Positions 1 through 7,372 of a stretch of DNA of 9,884 bases are shown here, in pieces (the first letter of the stretch is position 1; every line of letters begins with the position of its first letter). Location: positions 1-9,884 of the forward strand of contig CAYGRM010000251.1 of assembly GCA_964352225.1 (NCBI GenBank), given 5' to 3'. The notes below the pieces were generated by a model. That model was not told the origin of the DNA. It saw nothing but the letters and a program-made list of their open reading frames with translations, and made no database searches. The DNA comes from CAJQQY01 sp964352225. GTDB lineage: Bacteria > Bacteroidota > Bacteroidia > Chitinophagales > Saprospiraceae. The position numbers were made by a program, and so were the translations under genes.

Positions 1-2
1 AA

Positions 3-272
3 ATTTATTTAACTCACTTTGGGAAAATCACGGATATAGATTATCATTTAAATTGTTTGGAAGAAATTCTAGTCGATTGGGCCAACTGGATGAAACCTCA
101 TTTCGAAGTTAACGCTGATTTAGCAGAAATAACTCCTTTATTTGCAAATTATGCAGCTCAACAATTAAGGGACTTCGGAATCGATGAGAAGGGAATTGCT
201 CAATATGAAGCCGCAAACCCAGCTTGGATGAGTGTGGCAGGATTGATGAGGTATTGGAAGAAAAAACAATAA
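3..272 (+). CDS. C-terminal end of a probable MBL-fold metallo-hydrolase (5' truncated by the window)
   Basis: The frame is open from the window edge without a stop, so this is the last 89 codons of a longer gene. The TTG at 57 is an internal Leu codon, not a start. The visible part begins with IYLTHFGKITDID. A YLTHFG motif followed by an acidic helix is, from memory, typical of the C-terminal region of MBL-fold metallo-hydrolases, where the His is a late active-site residue. It ends with NPAWMSVAGLMRYWKKKQ, which matches the NPxWMSxxGLxRYWxK ending I associate with the same family. The zinc-binding HxHxDH motif would lie outside the window, so the enzyme class cannot be confirmed here and the substrate is unknown. 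The stop is TAA at 270-272, and a terminator follows 29 bases later. Confidence 0.6.
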   Translation: MYLTHFGKITDIDYHLNCLEEILVDWANWMKPHFEVNADLAEITPLFANYAAQQLRDFGIDEKGIAQYEAANPAWMSVAGLMRYWKKKQ

Positions 273-293
273 ATATGCATTTGGTCTTTTCCA

Positions 294-337
294 AAAAAAA
301 AGCTGCAAAGTCAAATTGACCTTGCAGCTTTTTTTGT
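294..337. terminator. Bidirectional rho-independent terminator
   Basis: A 13-bp stem, 302-314 pairing with 316-328 with one A/C mismatch (GCTGCAAAGTCAA against TTGACCTTGCAGC), is flanked by an A-run on the left (293-301) and a T-run on the right (329-335). The middle base pairs must open to form a loop. The symmetry gives a U-tract on either strand, so it can end both the plus-strand gene stopping at 272 and the minus-strand gene stopping at 353. Confidence 0.85.
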
Positions 338-352
338 TTATGTAAAACTAAG

Positions 353-613
353 TTAATGAGAAACAGGAACCATTTTTTTGAAAAATTCAAATGCTGTTTT
401 TACAATTTTAACATCTGGCATAACTGTTTCCTGATTAGCTATCTTTTCAATTTCCACTTGGTCAACTTCTAGTGAAGGATCAATATTTGTATTTGGAATT
501 TCGATAGTATGCAAAAAAGCATAACAGACTATGCTTAATAAAATAACTAAAGAAAATATGGACGTTCGAAGGTTATTGTTTTTCATTTTCAATATTTGTT
601 GTAATGTTTTCAT
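353..613 (-). CDS. Small single-pass membrane protein, 86 aa, function unknown
   Basis: I do not recognise a named family. The protein has a basic N-terminus (MKTLQQILKMKNNNLRTS), one hydrophobic segment at about residues 19-34 (IFSLVILLSIVCYAFL), then an acidic stretch rich in Asp/Glu (about 44-62), and a C-terminal amphipathic part containing MPDVKIVKTAFEFFKKMVPV. This suggests an inner-membrane anchor with a short periplasmic or cytoplasmic tail. ATG at 613 is used; a second Met at residue 10 (MKNNN) is an alternative start that keeps the membrane segment. There is no Shine-Dalgarno sequence, as usual in Bacteroidota. Support for a real gene comes from the coherent protein-like composition, a terminator 25 bases after the stop, and divergent arrangement with the gene at 853. 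I saw no TAnnTTTG box upstream on this strand. Confidence 0.65.
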   Translation of the reverse strand: MKTLQQILKMKNNNLRTSIFSLVILLSIVCYAFLHTIEIPNTNIDPSLEVDQVEIEKIANQETVMPDVKIVKTAFEFFKKMVPVSH

Positions 614-770
614 AAGATATTGTTAAAGTCACTATTAACCTATGTTTCTAGACTATAAAATTTATTTAATAGACTAATGGCTTGATTTCAAAGACAAAAT
701 AAATTAATTATAGTTGCAAAAACGAAAACAATTCGATTATTAACTTATTCTTAATATTCAAACTAGGTTG

Positions 771-778
771 TATTTTTG
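771..778 (+). promoter_or_regulatory. Bacteroidota-type -7 box upstream of the putative lipoprotein gene
   Basis: TATTTTTG is an exact match to the Bacteroidota -7 consensus TAnnTTTG. No clear TTG/TTTG -33 element lies 19-20 bases upstream. Transcription would begin around 785 and give a leader of roughly 68 bases before the ATG at 853, including a nine-T run near 812. The AT-rich background makes chance matches possible. Confidence 0.4.
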
Positions 779-852
779 AAATACTCATCTCTAGAATAGG
801 GGAAATTCAATTTTTTTTTCTTAAAGATACTGTATAATCAAAATCATCATCA

Positions 853-1143
853 ATGAAATTTTACCAAATCTTCCTTTGTATCTCAATCCGATCTGCAGCG
901 TGTGATAAATTGACAAAAGGATGGGCAAGCTTCGAGGATGAATATGAGCAATTGAAAACCCAATTCATCAATGACCCACTTTCAATTGCACAAGCCAACG
1001 CAAAATTAGATGAATGGAAAAATCAAATTCACCAAGTAACTTTAGACGCCAACGAAAATCATTCAGATGCTATATCAATTTCAAATTGGGAAAACGCTAT
1101 AGATCAACTAAATCCTCAATTGCAGCACGCTAGAGAAAACTAA
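853..1143 (+). CDS. Putative small lipoprotein, 96 aa, function unknown
   Basis: I do not recognise the family. The N-terminus reads MKFYQIFLCISIRSAACDKL: a short hydrophobic run (residues 6-12), then a lipobox-like SAAC with Cys17 as the candidate lipidated residue. Arg13 sits at -4 from the Cys, where a hydrophobic residue is normal, so the export signal is weak or damaged. The mature part (about 80 residues) is hydrophilic and looks helical, with heptad-like stretches such as FEDEYEQLKTQF and AQANAKLDEWKNQI. A small helical periplasmic or outer-membrane-anchored protein is plausible. ATG at 853 is the only sensible start; there is no Shine-Dalgarno sequence. A -7 box lies at 771-778. No terminator with a T-tract follows; the next gene begins 133 bases downstream and may have its own promoter. 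Confidence 0.6.
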   Translation: MKFYQIFLCISIRSAACDKLTKGWASFEDEYEQLKTQFINDPLSIAQANAKLDEWKNQIHQVTLDANENHSDAISISNWENAIDQLNPQLQHAREN

Positions 1144-1162
1144 TTTTAATTTTTCTTGTTCC

Positions 1163-1170
1163 TATATTTG
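1163..1170 (+). promoter_or_regulatory. Candidate -7 box for the M36 protease gene
   Basis: TATATTTG matches the Bacteroidota -7 consensus TAnnTTTG. A -33 TTG at the usual spacing is not visible (that position overlaps the preceding stop codon). If used, transcription would begin near 1177 and the leader would be about 100 bases, containing the hairpin at 1196-1227. Confidence 0.35.
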
Positions 1171-1195
1171 TCTCTTCAGAAACACTATTGTTTTT

Positions 1196-1227
1196 ATATT
1201 GTGTGCCTAATAATTAGCACACTATAT
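1196..1227 (+). other. Inverted repeat / hairpin in the probable leader of the protease gene
   Basis: GTGTGC at 1201-1206 pairs with GCACAC at 1217-1222; inside it TAA pairs with TTA after a single bulged C. Outside it, after one T/T mismatch, ATAT (1196-1199) pairs with ATAT (1224-1227). No T-tract follows, so it is a poor intrinsic terminator. It may be an RNA structure in the 5' leader or a palindromic operator; the sequence does not decide which. Confidence 0.5.
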
Positions 1228-1276
1228 TAGCAACACCTTTCAGGCTATATTTTTATTAATTTACAAAACGGAATTT

Positions 1277-4200
1277 ATGAATTCATTTTACAACCTTTCA
1301 TGCAAAGGGATAATCTTCTTTATTCTTTGCTCCCCTATTTTACTTTTTTCTCAAAATCATAAGTCGCTAGATGTCGCATTAGATCATTTAGAACAAAAAC
1401 GAGAAATCTTTGGATTGACCTCAGTTGATCTTGCTAATTATCGAATTAGTGATATTTATACTTCAAAACATAATAAAGTCACTCATATTTATCTTAATCA
1501 ACAACACGCTGGGATTGACCTGCAAAATGCTATAATCAATATCAACGTTTTACCAAATGGAGAAATTTTAAACATTGGAAATAGGTTTACTGCTGATTTG
1601 ATGAATAAAATTAACAGCTCCTCTCCTGCTATTTCTCCAAATGAAGCATTGCAAACTGTAATTAATAAGTTTCGTCCAACTTATACATCTGATCTTAAAA
1701 TTAGAGAAAAAGTAAATGAGCACCACTTCATTTTCGATCAGGAAGGAATTGCACTTTCTCCTATAAACATTAGACTTAAATATGAAATCCAAAAAGATAA
1801 TTCTGTTCGATTAGTATGGCAAGTTGGCCTTTATCAACTTGATGCTCAGCATTTTTGGAATGTTCAAGTAGATGCGTTAGATGGAAAAATTTTGGATTAT
1901 TTTGATGAGATTGTTCATTGTAACTTTGATCATGCACATGATAATTGTACGATGAATTTTAGTACAATTGATAAAAATACCGCTTCTAATTCTTGGTCAG
2001 AAAAGCTTGAAAAAGCTTTAGTTCCTCCAGTCATGGCAAATACCTACCATGTATTCCCAATGCCATTAGAAAGTCCAAATCATGGGGATAGAGCCATGAT
2101 TACTGATCCCGCTAATTTAGTAGCATCACCATTTGGTTGGCATGACAATGATGGAAATGATGGAGCAGAGTTTACTATAACAAGGGGGAATAATGTTCAT
2201 GCTTATCATGATATTTTTTCTCAAAATAAATCAATCGGAATGGAACCTGATGGCGGAGCAAATTTAGAATTTGATTTCCCATTTGATGAAAATAATGATA
2301 CATCCTATCAAGCTTTTGAAACTTCCATTGTGAATTTATTTTACTGGAATAATATTATTCATGACGTGGTGTATCAATATGGTTTCGACGAAGTTTCTGG
2401 AAATTTCCAAGCCAATAATTACGAAAATGGAGGCTTGGAAAGTGATTATGTGAGAGCAGAAGCAATGGATGGAAGTGGTACAAATAATGCGAACTTCTTT
2501 ACACCTCAGGATGGTCAAAGACCTAGAATGCAGATGTTTTTATGGGGTGCAAGTAATACCCCCGGCCAACAAAATAGATTAATTGTCACCGATACTGGAG
2601 GGGTGATAAATGAATATACTATGATGCCAGCTGGTTTTGGAGCTCAGCTTTCAGAGACTCCAATCATTAGTGAATTAGTATTGGTGGATGATGGAATTGA
2701 TAATATTTATGATGCTTGTGAAAATATAGGAAACGGAAATGAGGTCGAAGGAAAAATTGTTCTTTTAGATCGAGGAGACAATGGATGCCAATATGGTAGT
2801 CAAGCTTTACGAGCTCAAAATGAGGGTGCAATTGGTGTAATAGTTTGTAATAACGGTAATGGAACTTTTACTATGAATGCTGGAGATGATGGTGGAGATG
2901 TAACCATTCCGGCAGTCATGATTGGCGGTGAGGATTGCGATAGTATCAAGTTATATTTATCAACTTTGACTGTAGCTTTAGGTGCGCCTGATTTTACAAT
3001 TCCAACACCAGGTCCTTTTGGAGGATTTGATAGTGATTTGGATAATGGTGTAATTGTTCATGAATATGGTCATGGTATTTCTAACCGATTGACAGGGGGG
3101 CCATCTGCTACAAATTGTCTCCGAAACTTTGAACAAGCTGGCGAAGGATGGAGTGATTGGTTTGCACTAGTCATGACATCAACTTCCGCAGATAATGCTG
3201 AACAAGGGCGTGGAATTGGAACTTATGTAAGCGATGAGGGGGTAAATGGATTAGGGATTAGAGAGTTCAAATATAGTCGCGACATGACCATCAATCCTCA
3301 TAATTACTCAAACATAAATACAGGTTCTGTTCCTCATGGAGTTGGTTCGGTTTGGGCAGTTACAATTTGGGATTTGTATTGGAACATGATAGATGTTTAT
3401 GGCTTTGATGATGACATCTACAATGGAGATGGAGGAAATAATAAAACGATGCAATTGGTTATGGATGGACTAAAATTACAAGCATGTAGTCCTACATTTT
3501 TAGATTCAAGAGATGCTATCTTAGCAGCAGATATTGCTAATAATGATGGAGCTAATCAATGTTTAATTTGGGAAACATTCGCAAGGCGTGGACTTGGCGT
3601 AAGTGCAAAGGCAGGTGGAACAATTGCTTATGATGTTCCTTTAGCTTGTCAATTTCGCTTAAAAATAAATAAAACCACCTCAGATGAAATTTCGGCAGGT
3701 GAAATATTAACTTATACTATTGAAGTAAATAATGACTCTCCAGATGCACTAACTAATGTAACTATTACGGATCAACTTCCTGATGGAGTTGAATTAATTG
3801 AAAGTTCTATGAGCTGTTCCAGCTTCAATTTGGACAATTCCATTTTAACTATAGAATTAGGTAATATGGACTCTGGCTCTTCTTTAATTTGTACATATGA
3901 TGTTTTAGTTTTACCTAATCCGTTTTCATACGTGGTGTTTGAGGATGATATGGAAAATGGAATTACAGAATGGGTTGCTAGTGCAGGTTCTGGAACACAA
4001 CTTTGGGAAGTAAGTGATAAAAGTTATCAAGGAGACAATGCATGGTATATTTCAAATGGAGCTCAATCCTCAGATTCTAGATTAACGACGGCTGGTTCAT
4101 TTGAAATTAATGGTGCTAACCCAATTTTATCATTCTGGCACAGATTTGATACTGATCCAAATCGTGATGGAGGAACAGTTGAACTATCAACTGATGGAGG

Positions 4201-4801
4201 TGATACTTGGAATGATTTACGATTTAATTTTACTCAAAATGGATACAATGGAGTCATGCTAAATCCTATTTTAACAGGAAAACTAGGTTTTGTTGGCAGG
4301 AGTGATGGTTTCATTAATTCATTAATAGATTTAAGTGAGTATTCTGGAGAAACAGTTTTAGTTAGATTCAGATTTACGTCAAATGATACAGAAGAAGCTG
4401 ATGGTTGGTACATTGACAATGTTAGATTATTTGGAGATTATCGAGCTATCACCAATGAAGCTTGTGTTTCTTCTGACTTAGATGAAAATGACTGCGGAAG
4501 TGCAACATCTGTTGTCTATGGAGATCCGTCGACTTCAAATAAAAATTTAGAATCTTCATTTGGAGTTTCATTATTTCCGAATCCTACGGAAGGTAAAGTA
4601 TTCTTAAAATTAGAAAATAACCTGAATGGGTTGACGACCTTCAGACTAACTTCTTTAGATGGAAGAATATTAAAAACCAAGGAAATTGGTACATCGAATG
4701 GAGTTTTTGAATTTGATATTTCTAATTTCCCAAAAGGAATTTATTTGATTCAAATTCAAACTGAAGAAACTCAGATAGTCCGAAAAGTAATTTTACAATA
4801 A
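1277..4801 (+). CDS. Secreted M36 (fungalysin-type) zinc metalloprotease with PA insert, DUF11, jelly-roll module and T9SS sorting domain
   Basis: An extracellular endopeptidase of 1174 residues. A Sec signal peptide covers about residues 1-26 (hydrophobic core ending LLFSQ). An FTP-like then PepSY-like inhibitory propeptide spans about 36-210. The M36 catalytic domain runs from about 265 to 785. Its zinc site is HEYGH (His595, Glu596, His599) with the third ligand Glu623 in GEGWSDW, the spacing expected for fungalysins. A PA domain (about 450-560, with IPAVMIGG) is inserted between the MQMFLW strand (418-423) and the active-site helix. A DUF11-like repeat (about 793-880), a MAM/jelly-roll-like module (about 886-1054, ending DGWYIDNVRLFG) and a type A T9SS sorting domain (about 1094-1174, LFPNPTEG, KGIYLIQIQ) follow. 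The product should cross the outer membrane by T9SS and be released or surface-bound, taking part in protein degradation. The gene stands alone and ends in a strong terminator. Confidence 0.95.
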   Translation: MNSFYNLSCKGIIFFILCSPILLFSQNHKSLDVALDHLEQKREIFGLTSVDLANYRISDIYTSKHNKVTHIYLNQQHAGIDLQNAIININVLPNGEILNIGNRFTADLMNKINSSSPAISPNEALQTVINKFRPTYTSDLKIREKVNEHHFIFDQEGIALSPINIRLKYEIQKDNSVRLVWQVGLYQLDAQHFWNVQVDALDGKILDYFDEIVHCNFDHAHDNCTMNFSTIDKNTASNSWSEKLEKALVPPVMANTYHVFPMPLESPNHGDRAMITDPANLVASPFGWHDNDGNDGAEFTITRGNNVHAYHDIFSQNKSIGMEPDGGANLEFDFPFDENNDTSYQAFETSIVNLFYWNNIIHDVVYQYGFDEVSGNFQANNYENGGLESDYVRAEAMDGSGTNNANFFTPQDGQRPRMQMFLWGASNTPGQQNRLIVTDTGGVINEYTMMPAGFGAQLSETPIISELVLVDDGIDNIYDACENIGNGNEVEGKIVLLDRGDNGCQYGSQALRAQNEGAIGVIVCNNGNGTFTMNAGDDGGDVTIPAVMIGGEDCDSIKLYLSTLTVALGAPDFTIPTPGPFGGFDSDLDNGVIVHEYGHGISNRLTGGPSATNCLRNFEQAGEGWSDWFALVMTSTSADNAEQGRGIGTYVSDEGVNGLGIREFKYSRDMTINPHNYSNINTGSVPHGVGSVWAVTIWDLYWNMIDVYGFDDDIYNGDGGNNKTMQLVMDGLKLQACSPTFLDSRDAILAADIANNDGANQCLIWETFARRGLGVSAKAGGTIAYDVPLACQFRLKINKTTSDEISAGEILTYTIEVNNDSPDALTNVTITDQLPDGVELIESSMSCSSFNLDNSILTIELGNMDSGSSLICTYDVLVLPNPFSYVVFEDDMENGITEWVASAGSGTQLWEVSDKSYQGDNAWYISNGAQSSDSRLTTAGSFEINGANPILSFWHRFDTDPNRDGGTVELSTDGGDTWNDLRFNFTQNGYNGVMLNPILTGKLGFVGRSDGFINSLIDLSEYSGETVLVRFRFTSNDTEEADGWYIDNVRLFGDYRAITNEACVSSDLDENDCGSATSVVYGDPSTSNKNLESSFGVSLFPNPTEGKVFLKLENNLNGLTTFRLTSLDGRILKTKEIGTSNGVFEFDISNFPKGIYLIQIQTEETQIVRKVILQ

Positions 4802-4831
4802 ATTATTAACAATACTTTTACAAAAAAAAAT

Positions 4832-4864
4832 AAAAGCCTTGTAACTCAAAATTACAAGGCTTTT
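4832..4864. terminator. Bidirectional rho-independent terminator
   Basis: A perfect 13-bp stem, AAAAGCCTTGTAA (4832-4844) with TTACAAGGCTTTT (4852-4864), has a 7-base loop CTCAAAA. An A-run precedes it and a T-rich run (TTTTGTTTTTT) follows, so it works on both strands. It serves the protease gene (stop at 4801) and the convergent minus-strand gene (stop at 4883). Confidence 0.9.
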
Positions 4865-4882
4865 GTTTTTTAAAATTAAACC

Positions 4883-6214
4883 CTACCCTCTTCTTTTTCT
4901 AGAACTATTTTTTGATTTACTACTTTTAGAACTTCTATTTGGTCGACTAGCCTTGGAACTGCTTCTTGTTTTACCTGAAGACTTTCTCGCAGATTTCTGA
5001 CTTGATGATCTTGTAGAACTTTTTCTACTTGGGGAGTAAGATTTATTACTCGGTTTTGTAGATCTAGATCTAGTTGCACCAGATCTCGAAGGACTAGTAC
5101 TTTTTTGTTTTCTCACGTTTGAGTTAGACCGACTTGGTTTAGTCGAACTCCCTTGATTTATTCTTCCCCCAGAATTTGCTTTTGGAGTTCGATCAGCTTT
5201 AATTCTATCTGAATTATTGGGACGAGTTGGAGAAGTTTTAGTTCGTTCCCTTAAAGTAGTGGATTTTGAGTTACGGGCTGTATTTGATCGCTCATTTCCA
5301 AGTTGCTTAGTTGAAGTTCTTGGCGTTGCATTTATTCGATCTCTTTTAGTATTTACTTGAGCCGTAGATTTAACTCTTTCTTTATTTACTTTTTTTAGTC
5401 CAGGTCTAAATTCAGTTCGATTTGGTCCATGATTTATTCGTTCTCTTTGAATAGCAGGTCTCCCATGACTAACTCTAATCTCATTGGAACGATGAACTAT
5501 ATGATGACTATAATGTCGATATGGTCGATAAAAATTATGAACATGACGCAATCTATGGAAGTGAACATGATGATAATGGTGATGGTAAATTACAATTCTT
5601 GGACGGAAAATATTCCAACCACAAGGCCTCCAAGGTCTCCAATAAGAAGGATAATATGACCAATAATATGGTGATCTATAAATGCGATAATCTCGTCCAA
5701 AAATATGTCGAACTGGTGACCACCAAAAAACATTTACATACCCTCTACGGAAATCATAATCAGCATTTGGACCACCTCGTCCTCCAGAATACCCGTATTG
5801 GTCAATAGGTTCGACAATAACTTCTTCTCCATAAATATCTTCATCTCCAATAATTTGTAACATTGCACTCCGGCGACCTGTTTTTTCAATTTCAATTACG
5901 GCAATATCTTGAACATCATATCTGTTAAGTGGAACTTGAAGAACAATCACATGAAAATTTCCTTGCCGAATGTGTTCTACTCGAATAAAATCTATTTGTC
6001 CATCTCGGTCTAAATCTAAATTATTGACCCAAGTATCTTCTTGGTTTAGTCTTCTTTCAAAGTCGGCAATGGTATTTGAATTCTTAAATAATTCAATAGC
6101 ACCCTCCAAACTGAAAAAGTCTCCATCGTATCCTGTTCTTTCTTCGCCCCTTTGAGCGGTGGTTGCGGAGAGGAAGACTATGGATAGCAACCAACTAAAA
6201 ATAATTTTTTTCAT
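4883..6214 (-). CDS. Secreted protein with conserved-looking N-terminal domain, His/Tyr-rich middle and Ser/Arg/Lys-rich basic tail, 443 aa
   Basis: No named function is recognised. A clear signal peptide covers residues 1-20 (MKKIIFSWLLSIVFLSATTA, then QRGEE). Residues about 34-137 form a compact domain with NNLDLDRDGQIDFIRVE (a DxDxDG calcium-loop-like motif, Asp67-Asp75), VIVLQVPL, QDIAVIEIEK and IIGDEDIYGEEVIVEP. I have seen this pattern in uncharacterised exported Bacteroidota proteins, but I know no role. Residues 160-205 are Trp/Tyr/Pro-rich (YYWSYYPSYWRPWRP). Residues 211-238 are His-rich (HHHYHHVHFH). Residues about 250-443 are low-complexity and strongly basic, dominated by Ser, Arg, Lys, Thr and Asn, ending SSRKRRG. 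The protein is probably periplasmic or surface-located; the tail could bind anionic polymers and the His cluster metals (inference). It has no T9SS domain. ATG at 6214 is fixed by the signal peptide. Confidence 0.85.
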   Translation of the reverse strand: MKKIIFSWLLSIVFLSATTAQRGEERTGYDGDFFSLEGAIELFKNSNTIADFERRLNQEDTWVNNLDLDRDGQIDFIRVEHIRQGNFHVIVLQVPLNRYDVQDIAVIEIEKTGRRSAMLQIIGDEDIYGEEVIVEPIDQYGYSGGRGGPNADYDFRRGYVNVFWWSPVRHIFGRDYRIYRSPYYWSYYPSYWRPWRPCGWNIFRPRIVIYHHHYHHVHFHRLRHVHNFYRPYRHYSHHIVHRSNEIRVSHGRPAIQRERINHGPNRTEFRPGLKKVNKERVKSTAQVNTKRDRINATPRTSTKQLGNERSNTARNSKSTTLRERTKTSPTRPNNSDRIKADRTPKANSGGRINQGSSTKPSRSNSNVRKQKSTSPSRSGATRSRSTKPSNKSYSPSRKSSTRSSSQKSARKSSGKTRSSSKASRPNRSSKSSKSKNSSRKRRG

Positions 6215-6355
6215 AATTGTACTTTTTTAATGAGTTAGAAAAAGGGGTTGATCAAAAAGTGTGTGTGATTTCTCTTACAATTATGACGATTTATTTTGAA
6301 TGTAGTTCAATATGAGATACCACTTTATTATAAGATTAACTTAAGTTAACAGAAC

Positions 6356-6385
6356 TTGAAGGGAGGTATTTTTTTGTTAATTTTG
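6356..6385 (+). promoter_or_regulatory. Bacteroidota-type promoter of the HAD phosphatase gene
   Basis: TTG at 6356-6358 lies 19 bases before TAATTTTG at 6378-6385, an exact match to the phylum consensus TTG-N19-TAnnTTTG in both boxes and spacing. The predicted start, about seven bases further on (near 6392), gives a leader of only about 11 bases before the ATG at 6403. The purine run GGGAGG at 6361-6366 lies between the boxes, 37 bases before the ATG, so it is not a ribosome binding site. Confidence 0.65.
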
Positions 6386-6402
6386 GTGAAAATTAGAAAT
6401 TA

Positions 6403-7230
6403 ATGAACTACAAATTAATATGCAGCGACATTGATGGAACGCTTTTAAATAAGGATCGCGAACTATCTCTTAAAACCATAAATATTGTAAAGAAAATCAA
6501 GGATAAATACCCAATTATTCTGATTTCTTCTCGGATGCCTAGAGCCATGACTCATCTTCAAAATGAAATGGATATCCTAAATCATCCGTTGATTGCATAC
6601 AATGGTGGTCAAATTTTAACTACTGAAAATGGGAAAAGTGAAACGATTTTATCTATTGAAATTCCAATAGAGGTAACTAATAGAATTTTAACCTTTATTT
6701 CCAACACAACTATTCATATGAGTTTGTATAATTCCGATGATTGGTTTGTTCCTGAAATGGACTTTTGGGCTAATCGAGAAATGAATAATACTAAAGTTAA
6801 ACCTGAAGTAGCAGATTTAAATGCTGTTTGCCATAATTGGAAAAGTCTTAATATTGGCCCTCACAAGATCATGTGTATGGGAGATAAAAATGAAATTCAG
6901 CTGCTGGAAAACTATTTAAAAATGCACTTCTCTACTGAGTTAAACATCTATCGATCTAAGGATACTTATCTTGAAATTGCCAGTAAAAAAATCTCCAAAC
7001 TTTCCGCTCTAAGTTTTTTATTAGAAAAAATATATGATATCAGTTTGCCAGAAGTGATCGCATTTGGAGATAATTACAATGATCTTGAAATGTTAGAAGG
7101 AGTTGGATTAGGTGTTGCGGTAGAGAATGCAAAAGTGGATGTCAAAAAAGTGGCAGATCAAATTACTTTGAGTAATAAAGAGGATGGAGTAGCTGATTTT
7201 CTCGCAAAGACCTTTTATAATAAGTTTTAG
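6403..7230 (+). CDS. Cof-type HAD-IIB family phosphatase
   Basis: A 275-residue cytoplasmic phosphatase of the haloacid dehalogenase superfamily, normal length for Cof-type IIB members. Motif I is SDIDGTLL with the nucleophile Asp9 and general acid/base Asp11. Motif II is ISSRM (Ser42 in place of the usual Thr of TGR). Motif III is Lys199 in KKISKLSAL. Motif IV is FGDNYNDLEML with Asp223 and Asp227 binding Mg2+. The IIB cap lies between motifs II and III (about 80-190). Family members dephosphorylate small metabolites such as sugar phosphates, FMN or PLP; the actual substrate cannot be read from the sequence. The gene is monocistronic and divergent from the basic-tailed secreted protein, with a well-matched promoter at 6356-6385. 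No clear terminator follows the stop at 7230. Confidence 0.92.
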   Translation: MNYKLICSDIDGTLLNKDRELSLKTINIVKKIKDKYPIILISSRMPRAMTHLQNEMDILNHPLIAYNGGQILTTENGKSETILSIEIPIEVTNRILTFISNTTIHMSLYNSDDWFVPEMDFWANREMNNTKVKPEVADLNAVCHNWKSLNIGPHKIMCMGDKNEIQLLENYLKMHFSTELNIYRSKDTYLEIASKKISKLSALSFLLEKIYDISLPEVIAFGDNYNDLEMLEGVGLGVAVENAKVDVKKVADQITLSNKEDGVADFLAKTFYNKF

Positions 7231-7311
7231 TTAATCAATAGCCTCTCCTATCAAATCATAACGATGATCATTTGGATAATTCAGGTTCTCTTTTACATTA
7301 GATAAATTCAT
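7231..7311 (-). other. Possible 26-codon micro-ORF or gene remnant
   Basis: Between the convergent HAD and oxidoreductase genes the minus strand has ATG at 7311 to TAA at 7231, encoding 26 residues (MNLSNVKENLNYP, then NDHRYDLIGEAID). The frame stays open upstream to a stop at 7336-7338. The second half looks protein-like (HRYDLIGEAID), but the length is too short to tell a real small protein from chance or from a fragment of a decayed gene. It lies 61 bases downstream of the oxidoreductase stop and could be read from the same transcript. It ends directly next to the HAD stop codon. Confidence 0.25.
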
Positions 7312-7372
7312 TTGATTTAAAAAATTGACAGGTAATTAAACAAAAAAGTATTCTCCGTAAAAGCATTGTTAT

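Noticed and set aside
57..59. TTG as the start of a 71-residue protein
   Set aside because: The same frame is open to the window edge and carries the YLTHFG motif upstream, so this is the inside of a longer gene.
109..390. Minus-strand reading frame of 93 codons
   Set aside because: It overlaps the MBL-fold gene end and runs through the terminator stem; its composition is that of a shadow frame.
4876..5079. Minus-strand frame of 67 codons inside the basic-tail gene
   Set aside because: It is an out-of-phase reading of the low-complexity Ser/Arg region, with no start context or homologous features of its own.
5429..5808. Plus-strand frames of 76 and 95 codons opposite the secreted basic protein
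   Set aside because: They are antisense shadows of the His/Tyr-rich region (Met- and His-rich artefacts).
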